From an uncultured Lachnospiraceae bacterium (GTDB taxonomy: Bacteria > Bacillota > Clostridia > Lachnospirales > Lachnospiraceae): a stretch of DNA of 32,259 bases. A program made the translations under genes and the position numbers. This document shows, piece by piece, positions 1 to 8,000 of this stretch; positions within the stretch are counted from its first letter, which is position 1; each line of letters begins with the position of its first letter. The notes under the pieces are model-generated. The model worked only from the letters and a program-made list of their open reading frames with translations, had not been told where the DNA came from and ran no database searches. The DNA is taken from contig CAJOLD010000020.1 in NCBI GenBank assembly GCA_905235435.1, positions 1 to 32,259 of the forward strand. The letters are read 5' to 3'.

Positions 1-268
1 AATATATCGGAAGAAAGCATGAAGCAGCTTTTCTTTGTTTTCTGGGTTCAATCAGCGTATACTTCCGCATATATTCACGAGTACAGAAAAACCATTTTCC
101 AGACTTTAACTGATTATGTTTTGTCCAATATCGTTGCATAGAGCAAAGAAATCCAAGAATAATTGCTTCTTCATAACTCTGGAAATACTGAACTATATCG
201 TAATTCACTATCCAATAATTTCCTGCTTCTGTCAGAAGTTCTAATGCATCTTTTTTCTTATCTGACAT
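1..268 (-). CDS. Partial gene: possible mobile-element replication-initiator-like protein (N-terminal 89 residues)
   Basis: An open frame without stops starts at ATG 268 and runs off the left edge, so only 89 residues are seen. The start is supported by a strong GAGGTGA ribosome binding site about 5 bases upstream. The visible protein is hydrophilic and has an aromatic/basic stretch (GKWFFCTREYMRKYTL) that loosely resembles the winged-helix N-termini of plasmid or phage replication initiators found on integrative elements. That resemblance is weak and the function is an inference. Codon use is AT-rich, quite unlike the genes to the right. A promoter (417-445) and an attenuator-like leader (328-386) lie upstream. 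No homologue is recognised with confidence; it could equally be another accessory protein of a mobile element. Confidence 0.6.
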   Translation of the reverse strand, partial: MSDKKKDALELLTEAGNYWIVNYDIVQYFQSYEEAIILGFLCSMQRYWTKHNQLKSGKWFFCTREYMRKYTLIEPRKQRKAASCFLPIY

Positions 269-327
269 TGTGTATCACCTCACTAATAATTTAGTATCAC
301 CCAAATTCCTCCTTTCCGGACAAATAA

Positions 328-386
328 AAAAACCGACAAAACAGCGAGTCTTGTCGGTTCTGAGTTTTGCTGTTTTATCGGTTTTT
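328..386 (-). terminator. Leader attenuator-like structure with three mutually exclusive arms
   Basis: Seen in the sequence, between the promoter at 417-445 and the gene starting at 268. Arm 369-386 pairs with arm 328-345 (18 bases, one G-T mismatch). An inner arm 351-359 (TTGTCGGTT) is a perfect 9-base complement of 331-339. On the minus-strand RNA the inner hairpin is followed directly by a U-rich run, as in an intrinsic terminator. The 331-339 segment is shared by both pairings, so they compete. This is the layout of a transcriptional attenuator or countertranscript-controlled leader. It could simply be a terminator with an incidental repeat. Confidence 0.6.
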
Positions 387-416
387 AATATTTTGGATGT
401 TTTCGTTTTTTGATTT

Positions 417-445
417 ACTTTAACATATCATTTTGAAATTGTCAA
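417..445 (-). promoter_or_regulatory. Sigma-70 type promoter for the leftmost gene
   Basis: On the minus strand TTGACA (440-445), a 17-base spacer and TAAAGT (417-422). The -35 box is a perfect consensus match and the -10 matches 4 of 6. Transcription would start near 410 and pass through the hairpin region before the gene starting at 268. Confidence 0.6.
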
Positions 446-585
446 CATATTTGATACAATTTTGTGAGTTATCAGACAATATTAGAATACATGTTTTTAC
501 CTGTTTTCGACTAACAGGGGAATTATTAGCTTTTTGTTAGCTTTTCGATAAAATCCAACTCCAATCTTTAGCATATTAAAGCAAG
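446..585. other. AT-rich non-coding stretch between promoter and tRNA terminator, with short repeats
   Basis: No convincing reading frame is seen. It contains a short inverted repeat (CTAACA 511-516, TGTTAG 535-540) and two direct copies of TTAGCTTTT at 526-534 and 537-545 (11-base period). Such repeats are compatible with recombinase arm or core sites near an attachment site, but they are short and could be chance in AT-rich DNA. Confidence 0.35.
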
Positions 586-623
586 AAAAAACACTGTAAA
601 CCTTTGAGTTTACAGTGTTTTTT
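586..623 (-). terminator. Intrinsic terminator downstream of tRNA-Pro
   Basis: Perfect 16-base inverted repeat (arms 586-601 and 608-623) with a 6-base loop. On the minus strand the stem ends in a run of six T. It lies 7 bases after the tRNA 3' end and would stop tRNA transcription. The T/A tracts on both sides mean it could act in both directions. Confidence 0.85.
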
Positions 624-629
624 GATTAC

Positions 630-703
630 TCGATGCGACAGGATTTGAACCTGCGACCTCTGCGTCCCGAACGCAGCGCTCTACCAAACTGAGCCACGCA
701 TCG
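630..703 (-). tRNA. tRNA-Pro (anticodon CGG)
   Basis: A complete cloverleaf can be drawn on the minus strand: a fully paired 7-bp acceptor stem (CGATGCG/CGCATCG), D-arm with GCTC/GAGC, anticodon stem CTGCG/CGCAG with loop TTCGGGA giving anticodon CGG, and T-arm GCAGG-TTCAAAT-CCTGT. The discriminator base is A and the CCA end is not encoded. It sits at a sharp composition change: AT-rich DNA lies on its 3' side and GC-rich chromosome on its 5' side. Confidence 0.97.
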
Positions 704-718
704 GCATTCAGCTTGAAT

Positions 719-747
719 ATAATAACACAGCGTTCCGGAAAATGCAA
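719..747 (-). promoter_or_regulatory. Promoter of tRNA-Pro
   Basis: On the minus strand TTGCAT (742-747), 17-base spacer, TATTAT (719-724), about 15 bases upstream of the mature tRNA 5' end. The -10 matches consensus 5 of 6 and the -35 only 3 of 6. Confidence 0.5.
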
Positions 748-768
748 GCGCTTCTTTTCCCTGTTTCT

Positions 769-810
769 AACGTGCCGGCACGACGGAAAAGGTCATGCCG
801 GCACGTTTTA
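769..810 (-). terminator. Terminator-like hairpin after the lipoprotein gene
   Basis: Perfect 12-base inverted repeat (AACGTGCCGGCA at 769-780; its complement at 796-807) with a 15-base loop, 20 bases past the lipoprotein stop. The T-run on the minus strand is poor, while the plus strand has TTTTA after the stem. It is therefore a strong hairpin but only a moderate intrinsic terminator. Confidence 0.55.
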
Positions 811-830
811 TAATCGGCTGTGAATGGCAG

Positions 831-1451
831 TTATGGATTGGCGAACCCATAGGTACCGTTAACGACGGAATTGATCTCCCCGTAGTCCTCCTGGCTCTGC
901 ACGGAGACGGTGATCGTCTCGCCCGACAGGCTGAACACTACGTCCGCCTGGTCGTCGCCGTGATAGACCGCGGTGTTCCCGTTCAGATCCGCCGTTCCGG
1001 CAATGCCGGCATTCTCGAAGGTGAACTGTACCTGGGCGCCGTCGTCGGAGAGATTCACCAGCAGCGACTCCCCGTTGTTTTCACACAGATAGGCTCCGTG
1101 CCATCCGCCCTCTGCCTGCGGCATCTCTTCTTCCGGATCTTCGATCACGCTCCCGGTGCCGTCTTCATCGGCCGCGTCGCCCTCGTCCTGTCCGCCTGTT
1201 CCGTCGGGGTCGTCGTCCTCATAGTTTTCTTCTTCCCAGATATCGACAGGCTCGTCCGGCTCTTCCTCGGGCGCTGCGCCCTCCTCTTCTTCCGCGGCGG
1301 CCTGTGTCTGTCCCTGTATCGTCTGCACCGCCGGCTGTCCGCCGCTCTGCGCAGTTCCTGTATCGCTGCTCTGCTTCCCGTCCGTCCCGCAGGCTGAAAG
1401 CGCGAAGATCAGCATGGCTGCTGCGGCCGGGAGAAGTATTCTTTTCTTCAT
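831..1451 (-). CDS. Small acidic lipoprotein of unknown function
   Basis: 206 residues. A signal peptide (MKKR, then a hydrophobic core) ends in the lipobox LSAC with the lipidated cysteine at residue 21, so the protein should be anchored on the outer face of the membrane. A low-complexity Ser/Gly/Gln and then strongly Glu/Asp-rich linker (roughly residues 25-105) is followed by a compact beta-rich C-terminal domain of about 100 residues starting near GGWHGAYLCENNGESLL. That domain resembles small secreted ligand-binding or protease-inhibitor-like domains of Firmicute lipoproteins, but no family is named with confidence. The start is fixed by AAAGGAGG 8 bases upstream of ATG 1451; the 13-codon upstream extension has no such site. 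A candidate promoter lies at 1477-1506. Confidence 0.88.
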   Translation of the reverse strand: MKKRILLPAAAAMLIFALSACGTDGKQSSDTGTAQSGGQPAVQTIQGQTQAAAEEEEGAAPEEEPDEPVDIWEEENYEDDDPDGTGGQDEGDAADEDGTGSVIEDPEEEMPQAEGGWHGAYLCENNGESLLVNLSDDGAQVQFTFENAGIAGTADLNGNTAVYHGDDQADVVFSLSGETITVSVQSQEDYGEINSVVNGTYGFANP

Positions 1452-1476
1452 AATGAGTTCCTCCTTTTGCCTCTTT

Positions 1477-1506
1477 ATTTTACCATGCACAGCCCGTGCA
1501 TGTCTT
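1477..1506 (-). promoter_or_regulatory. Candidate promoter with a palindrome in its spacer
   Basis: On the minus strand AAGACA (1501-1506), an 18-base spacer and TAAAAT (1477-1482). A perfect 7-base inverted repeat, CATGCAC (1484-1490) and GTGCATG (1496-1502), nearly fills the spacer. It could be an operator for the lipoprotein gene. Alternatively it could be a REP-like hairpin related to the neighbouring RAYT-like gene. Confidence 0.4.
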
Positions 1507-1532
1507 TGACGGAGGCAAACCTTCAGAAACTC

Positions 1533-2120
1533 TTAGGAAAGATCCTGCTTTGTTTTCCGGCTTTGTTTTCTGGCTTCTTTTTCCGTAAGCCCGTGCACGG
1601 CAAGGAAGCGGCGGATCCCTTCCTGCATGTCATTGGGACAGCAAATCGAGGCTGTCGTTTTTATGTCCAGACCGTCCCAGTTGTAGATGCCGAGGTAGGA
1701 CAGCATGCTGCTCCACCAGTAGCCCCTGAAGTCGTAGGCATAGCCGCGGCGGATCGGAAGTCTGTGTATGTAACGGCTCGTCCCGAGAATCTGGCACCCG
1801 CCGACGAGCATGTCCTGCCGCATGGCGGTCATCGCCGCGTCCGCGCGTTCATCCGTGAACACATGCCTGCACCCGAGCTGCACGACCGTCCGGACCAGCG
1901 CAGCCTCCTCGCTGCCGCTTTTGCCCGACATGTGAACGATCTCCAGATGAAGCTCATCATCCAGAAGAAGAAACGAAATTAGCGCCCTGTCCGGCGCACT
2001 GATGCGCGGGAGGACAAAATCCAGGAAACGCTTCTTATCGATCTCTTCAGAGAACCGGTACCGCTTAAAGGTGAATAAATAATAACAGACATGCGGTATT
2101 GCCTGATCATCGGAACGCAT
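1533..2120 (-). CDS. Degenerate IS200-like/REP-associated tyrosine transposase (RAYT)-like protein
   Basis: 195 residues. The C-terminal part (SRYIHRLPIRRGYAYDFRGY, then WWSS and a short helix) closely follows the YIHxNPVRAG...WSS pattern of the IS200-like Y1 transposase/RAYT family, and the N-terminal region (FSEE-DKKRFLDF) also fits. The usual NHVH metal-binding motif reads DELH, so the first His of HUH is lost. The expected catalytic Tyr of the central helix is not found (LGCRHVF in place of LGxRYxxY). It is probably not an active transposase and may be a domesticated or decaying nucleic-acid-binding protein. The start was chosen at ATG 2120 because GGAGG lies 8 bases upstream; a longer GTG start at 2231 has no good site. 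It is a single copy without visible terminal repeats. Confidence 0.7.
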   Translation of the reverse strand: MRSDDQAIPHVCYYLFTFKRYRFSEEIDKKRFLDFVLPRISAPDRALISFLLLDDELHLEIVHMSGKSGSEEAALVRTVVQLGCRHVFTDERADAAMTAMRQDMLVGGCQILGTSRYIHRLPIRRGYAYDFRGYWWSSMLSYLGIYNWDGLDIKTTASICCPNDMQEGIRRFLAVHGLTEKEARKQSRKTKQDLS

Positions 2121-2221
2121 GGCACAGACCTCCATAGCAGAATTGTCGGGAAAAGAAGCAGTGGCAGATGATGTGAGAAATGAAAAGAACTCCCCCTTAA
2201 TTTGTCCCCCCTTATGCCTCA

Positions 2222-2250
2222 ATCGTACCACTTGATCTGCCGCTGTTCAA
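2222..2250 (-). promoter_or_regulatory. Candidate promoter of the RAYT-like gene
   Basis: On the minus strand TTGAAC (2245-2250), exactly 17 bases, then TACGAT (2222-2227). Each box matches consensus 4 of 6. It would give a leader of about 95 bases before ATG 2120, in the 197-base gap between the RAYT-like gene and the capA-like gene. Confidence 0.35.
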
Positions 2251-2317
2251 TCCTGCCGGAGGCCATTTCCGCAGCTACTTTATCCTATTTTATACTATCT
2301 GGTATTATTTGGGTTTC

Positions 2318-5086
2318 TTACTGTGTGACCGTCTCCGCGAACATGGCGCTGCGGTCGCTCAGCTTCTGCAGGATCCGCGCCGCCTCGCTCCCCTCCGCCG
2401 GGGTGGGCTGGTAATTGTTGCTGTAGGGATCCGAGCTGATGCTGCAGGGAATGATGTTGACAGGCCCCGGCTCGGCGCCGTCTTCCGTGACCATGAAGGT
2501 CTGCTGGAAAATGATCGTGTCCTTGTCGCTCGGATTGTTGTTCCCGCCGAAGCAGAAATTCGCAAGGCTGTAAGCGATCGTTTTGCCGTTGTAGGTCTCG
2601 ATGCCCTGCAGGATGTGCGGGTGATGCCCCACCACGAGATCCGCGCCGAGGTCGACGGCAAGATGGCCGAAGGAGAGCTGCACCGCATCCGGCTCCTGCT
2701 GGAGCTCATTGCTCCAGTGGAACGCGACGACGATCAGCTTTGCGCCCTGCGCTTTTACATCCTCGATCGCCTTCCGCAGCTGCTCCTCTTTTTCCTTTCC
2801 GTTCGAATCGAGCAGATAGATCCCGACCAGGCCCACGCGGATCCCGTTCGCGTTCACGACCGCGGTATCGGGGCCGCAGCACCAGGCGATGCCATACGCA
2901 TCGAGCGCCGTCTCCGTGTCCGTCAGGCTCTCATCCCCGTAGTCCCTGCTGTGGTTGTTCGCCAGCGTGACCGCCTCAACGCCTCCGTCCTTCAGGACCT
3001 GCGCATAGGACGCGTCTCCCTTGAAAGCGTACTGCTTGTCCGCCCGCGTATCCCTGTCGGTCAGGGTCCCCTCGAAGTTTGCGAAGGTCAGATCGTCCGC
3101 CTTGAAGATATCCGCTACGTTCTGAAAGAAATAGCTGCTTCCGAGGGAGTCAAAATAGGAATTAAAACTTCCCTGGGCGCTTAAGTAAATGTCCGTTCCG
3201 AGCGTGCAGTCGCCCACCGCCGAGATCGTCACAGGCACCTCGTCTGCCACGGTCACGGTGCAGGATACGGGGTCGAGTCCCTCCGCGGAAGCTGTCAGAA
3301 CGGCCGTTCCTCTCCCGACTGCCGTCACCGTGCCGTCCGGGTCGAACCGCACTGCGTCCTCATTGGAATTGCTCCATACGACATCGTTTACATACCCTGC
3401 TTCCGGCACCGTTCTCAGCTGAAGCTTTGCGCTTTCTCCCGGAAATAAGGAAAGCCCGGTGTCACTCAGCGCCAGGCTCTCAACCGCTTCCATCGATGAG
3501 ACGCCGGGAACCGAACGGTTCCCGGCGTTATCTTCAGCGTAGTAATAATAGATCTTACCGTTCTCGATGGGGAACGGCCCCGTGTATTCCTCATAGACAG
3601 GGACATCGGATATTCCCTCTACGGTACCCACATATACGTGCGCGACCCCGGAGCCGTTGTCCGCGGCATTCAGGACCGCCTGCCCCTCGGACACGCTGAT
3701 GGTGACCGTCGGCGCCGTCGCATCGATCATGGGGATCTTGGTCTGTGCGCTCAGCACTTCTTTATCGGTAACGACCATGATGGAGAGGTCCGGATCGTTC
3801 ACTGTGACCTCCAGCTTGGCCTTCTTTCCGCCCTGCGGAGGAATGTCCGTCCCGTTCACATTGATCGACTGGATCTTTCCGGATGCCTTGACCGAGAGCT
3901 CTACCGGGCCCTCAGAGCACCATTCCTGCGGCTGGCTCAGGATCGCCACGGACAGACCTTCATCTGCCGTAACGCCCTCACTGCTGCGGCCGCTCCCGCT
4001 CAGGATATGCATGCCGAGGATCACGGCAAGCACAAGGATCACAAGCCCGCTGCCGATCAGGATGAGTTCTCTTTTGCTGATCCCTCCCGGCAAAGAGATT
4101 CTGCGCGCGCGCTTTTCCTCTGCCTTCGGCGATGCAGCGGTCTCTTCCGCCGTCTCCGCATCCCGTCCGGCCATCTCCTCAGAAGCAGGATCCGAAAAGC
4201 CGTCTGCGGCGGCCCCGGTCTCCTCACGGATCTCTTCTTCCGGGATCTCCTCCGCGGTCTGTGCGGGCTCTTCGACGGGAGTCTCCTTAGCGATGGTCTC
4301 CTCTTCAGCGTTATCTGCGGGAGCGCTCTCCGCTTCTGGAACAGCATCCGCGAAGGCTTCCTCCGCGCCTTCTTTCTTTCTGCCTCTTCCGGCGCCGCGG
4401 AACATACTGCGCAGTCTGGCGGCCGCAGAGGATTTTGCGCTGTCCTCCTCCAGGACTTCGTCGGCGTCAGCCTCCCAGGAAGACTCTTCCGCGTCGGCGG
4501 TCTCTTCCTCCTCCGGAAGTACCTGCGCTGCCGCCTCTTCCTCCTCCGGAATTTCCTGCGCCGCTGCCTCTTCCACCTCCGGAAGTGCCTGCGCCGCTGC
4601 CTCTTCCACCTCCGGAAGTGCCTTCGCCGCCGGCTCCTCGGCCTCCGCGAACGCTTCCGCGGCGGAAGATCTCGAACGGGTCCTCTTTACGCGGCGGATC
4701 AGGTCATCGGAAGCGGTCTCCTCGTCGAGCTTGTCCAGGAAGTCGACATCATCCTCGTAGATCACGTCCGACACTGCCGCGGATCTTTTGCGGCGGGACG
4801 TCTCTTTCTTCTGAGGCCTTATCTTTTCCACGAGCCCCGCGAAGAACGCGGCGATCCTTTCAAGGATGCCGTTTCCCTCCCCGCGGCGGGCACGCTCCAC
4901 GGGCGCAGCGTCCTCCTCCGGGAGTTCTTCCCGGCCCCGGTCGCTCACCCCGCTGCCTTCCTGCCGCCTGGGCTCGCTCTCCTCCGGGTCGAAGGTGATC
5001 CTTACCTTTTTGCTGCGCACAACATTTTCCTCATCAGAGGTCTTTTTCAGTTCCCGCAATAACTCTTTGATTTCATCGTTCGTCAT
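2318..5086 (-). CDS. CapA-family (poly-gamma-glutamate synthesis-like) membrane protein with Ig-like domains
   Basis: 922 residues. The first ~335 residues are a highly charged Glu/Ala-rich presumed cytoplasmic region with four 11-residue tandem repeats (150-193). One membrane span (about 341-362) follows, so the rest should be outside the cell. Next come an Ig-like segment (about 457-527, TAPTVTISV start), a Big_2-type Ig domain (about 536-613, ending in GRGTAVLTA), and a CapA/PGA_cap metallophosphatase-like domain (about 618-885). Its expected motifs are present: GDCTLG (625-630), NFEGTL (670-675), NNH (710-712) and GHHPH (820-824). CapA homologues serve polyglutamate capsule export or anchoring, but no capBC partners are here, so a cell-wall-linked hydrolase role is an inference. 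ATG overlaps the purL stop (ATGA), indicating translational coupling. Confidence 0.92.
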   Translation of the reverse strand: MTNDEIKELLRELKKTSDEENVVRSKKVRITFDPEESEPRRQEGSGVSDRGREELPEEDAAPVERARRGEGNGILERIAAFFAGLVEKIRPQKKETSRRKRSAAVSDVIYEDDVDFLDKLDEETASDDLIRRVKRTRSRSSAAEAFAEAEEPAAKALPEVEEAAAQALPEVEEAAAQEIPEEEEAAAQVLPEEEETADAEESSWEADADEVLEEDSAKSSAAARLRSMFRGAGRGRKKEGAEEAFADAVPEAESAPADNAEEETIAKETPVEEPAQTAEEIPEEEIREETGAAADGFSDPASEEMAGRDAETAEETAASPKAEEKRARRISLPGGISKRELILIGSGLVILVLAVILGMHILSGSGRSSEGVTADEGLSVAILSQPQEWCSEGPVELSVKASGKIQSINVNGTDIPPQGGKKAKLEVTVNDPDLSIMVVTDKEVLSAQTKIPMIDATAPTVTISVSEGQAVLNAADNGSGVAHVYVGTVEGISDVPVYEEYTGPFPIENGKIYYYYAEDNAGNRSVPGVSSMEAVESLALSDTGLSLFPGESAKLQLRTVPEAGYVNDVVWSNSNEDAVRFDPDGTVTAVGRGTAVLTASAEGLDPVSCTVTVADEVPVTISAVGDCTLGTDIYLSAQGSFNSYFDSLGSSYFFQNVADIFKADDLTFANFEGTLTDRDTRADKQYAFKGDASYAQVLKDGGVEAVTLANNHSRDYGDESLTDTETALDAYGIAWCCGPDTAVVNANGIRVGLVGIYLLDSNGKEKEEQLRKAIEDVKAQGAKLIVVAFHWSNELQQEPDAVQLSFGHLAVDLGADLVVGHHPHILQGIETYNGKTIAYSLANFCFGGNNNPSDKDTIIFQQTFMVTEDGAEPGPVNIIPCSISSDPYSNNYQPTPAEGSEAARILQKLSDRSAMFAETVTQ
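4508..4639. repeat. 33-bp tandem repeat (four units) inside the capA-like gene
   Basis: Four consecutive 33-base units encode 11-residue repeats of the type EEAAAQALPEV (residues 150-193). The two rightmost units are nearly identical at the DNA level and the others diverge slightly. The unit is a multiple of three, so copy-number change keeps frame and would only lengthen the cytoplasmic acidic tail. Confidence 0.85.
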
Positions 5087-8000
5087 GACTTAAAATATTC
5101 CACTCCGGATTCAAAGATCCTCATATCCTGTTCGCCCGTGATATTGACAGCCGTCGCGATATCACGGCGCTCCGCGTGCGCCATTTTGCCAAATACTCTT
5201 CCGTCAGGACTGGTGATACCCTCCACAGCGAGGTATGAACCGTTTACATTCCACTCTTCGGTACCGTCCGCCGTGCCGTCCGGTGAAACGTACATGGTAG
5301 CGATCTGTCCCTGCTTCTTAAGCTGCGAAAGCCAGGCGGGATCCGCTACGAACCTGCCCTCGCCGTGCGAGGCGGGATTGACATAGACGCCGCCGGGCTG
5401 TGCCTGTGCCAGCCACGGGGAAAGGTTGCTGACGACCTTCGTATAGACCATGCGGGATATGTGCCGCCCGACCGTATTGAAGGTCAGCGTCGGGGAATTC
5501 TCATCCTGGCCGGTGATCCTTCCGTTCGGCACGAGCCCCAGCTTGATCAGGGCCTGGAAGCCGTTGCAGATACCGAGCGCCAGACCGTCGCGCTCCCAGA
5601 GGAGTTTTTCCACCGCATTGCGGAGTCTTTCGTTCCGGAAGGCCGTCGCGAAGAACTTTGCGGAGCCGTCCGGCTCATCGCCGCCCGAGAAGCCGCCGGG
5701 GAACATGATGATCTGCGCCTGGCTGATCGCCTGCTCGAACATTTCCACCGACTCGCGGATGTCCTGCGCGTCCCGGTTGCGGAACACTCTTACATCCGTC
5801 TCGGCGCCTGCGCGCTCAAAGGCCCTCGCACTGTCATACTCGCAGTTTGTGCCCGGGAAGACCGGGATGAACACCCTCGGAACGGCCACCTTATGCTTAC
5901 ATAAATAGATGTTTTCCGCGGTAAAGACTTCCGATGCTTCCGCTGCCGCCTTCTGTTCCTGCCCGGAGATCTCCGCCCCGGACTTTGTGCGGAACACCTT
6001 CTCAAGCGTTCCTGTCCACGCGGCAAAGGCCTCGTCAAGCGGAAGCACGCAGCCTCTGCATTTCAGCTCCTCTTCCTTTGTCACGCGGCCGACAACGGTG
6101 TGCGGCGCCGCCAGGGCCGCCTCCGCCTCCGGGGATACCTCGGCAAGAATGCAGCCGAGTCCTTCCTCGAAGAGCTCCTCCGGCGAAAGGCTCTCATCGA
6201 ATGAGACGCCCAGCCGGTTGCCGAACGCCATCTTCGATGCCGCGGCAGCCATGCCCTTTCCGTCAAGGGCCCATGCCGACAGGATCCTGCCGGCTTTTAC
6301 GTCCTCATGGAAGAGGCCGTAGAGTTCTTTGATCTGTTCGTAATCCGGAAGATCATTTTCATCCTTCCCGATCCTGAAGAGCACCAGGAGGCTTCCCGGC
6401 TGCTTCAGCTCCGGCGAAAGGATCTCGCCGCTCTTTGCGACGTCGACCGCAAAGGAGACCAGCGTGGGAGGCACGTCGATGTCATTAAAGGATCCCGACA
6501 TGCTGTCCTTGCCGCCGATCGAGGCGAGTCCGAAGCCCAGCTGGGCATCGTAGGCGCCCAGAAGCGCTGCCACCGGCTGGCTCCATCTCTTCGGGTCGCT
6601 GCTCATCCGGCGGAAATATTCCTGGAAGGTGAAGTGGATCTTACTGTAATCGCCGCCCCCGGCCACGATCCTGGCGACCGACTCGACCACCGCGTACACG
6701 GCGCCGTGATAGGGGCTCCAGCTGGAAAGATACGGGTCGAACCCGTAGCTCATCATCGTAACAGTCTCCGTCTGCCCGCCGCGCACCGGGACCTTCGCGA
6801 CCATCACCTGCGTCTCTGTCTGCTGGTAGAGGCCGCCGTAGGGCATCAGCACCGAAGCGGCACCGATGGAGCTGTCGAACATCTCAACAAGGCCGCGCTG
6901 CGAGCAGCAGTTCAGGTCCGCCAGCGTGTCCAGCCAGGCGGCGCGGACATCGGTGACGGGCTTTTTGCCAAACCATGTCGCTGCCAGATCCGGCATCTCC
7001 ACTTCCACGTCCGCTTCCTGATGGGCACCGTTGGTATCCAGGAAGGCTCTCGAGAGATTGACGATCTCCTTCCCTCTCCAGCTCATCACCAGCCGGGGCT
7101 CCTTAGTAACGACGGCGACCTTTGTCGCCTCCAGGTTCTCCTCGGCCGCATAGCCCATAAATTCATCCGTATCGGCGGCGTCGATCACGACCGCCATCCT
7201 CTCCTGGGATTCGGAGATCGCGATCTCCGTGCCGTCCAGGCCGGCGTATTTCTTCGGCACCTTGTCGAGGTCGATCTTAAGGCCGTCGGCCAGCTCGCCG
7301 ATGGCCACCGAAACGCCGCCGGCGCCGAAATCGTTGCACTTGCGGATCAGACGGCTCACCTCGGGACGGCGGAACATCCTCTGCAGCTTGCGCTCGGTCG
7401 GCGCGTTGCCCTTCTGGACCTCGGCGCCGCACACCTCGATCGACTCCGTCGTATGCACCTTGGAGGATCCCGTCGCGCCGCCGATCCCATCGCGTCCGGT
7501 CCTTCCTCCGAGGAGGATGATCACGTTGCCGGGCTCAGAGGTCTCTCTCATGACGTCCGCGCGCGGCGCTGCACCCATGACTGCGCCGATCTCCATGCGC
7601 TTTGCGGCGTAATTCGGATGATAGACTTCCTTGACGTATCCCGTTGCCAGTCCGATCTGGTTGCCGTAGGAGCTGTATCCGTGGGCCGCCTCCCGCACGA
7701 GCTTCTTCTGCGGGAGCTTGCCCTGCATGGTATCCTGCACGGGCACGCGCGGGTCCGCCGCGCCTGTCACGCGCATCGCCTGATATACATAAGTCCTTCC
7801 GGAGAGCGGGTCGCGGATGGCGCCGCCCAGGCAGGTCGCCGCGCCGCCGAAGGGCTCGATCTCCGTCGGGTGATTGTGCGTCTCATTTTTGAAATTGATC
7901 AGCCATTCCTGGGTCTCTCCGTCCACGTCCACGGGAACCACGATACTGCAGGCGTTGATCTCGTCCGTATCCTCCTGGTCCGTCAGCTTCCCGTCTCTGC

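Noticed and set aside
4508..4639. CRISPR-like array.
   Set aside because: The 33-base units are directly adjacent without spacers and encode in-frame protein repeats in the capA-like gene.
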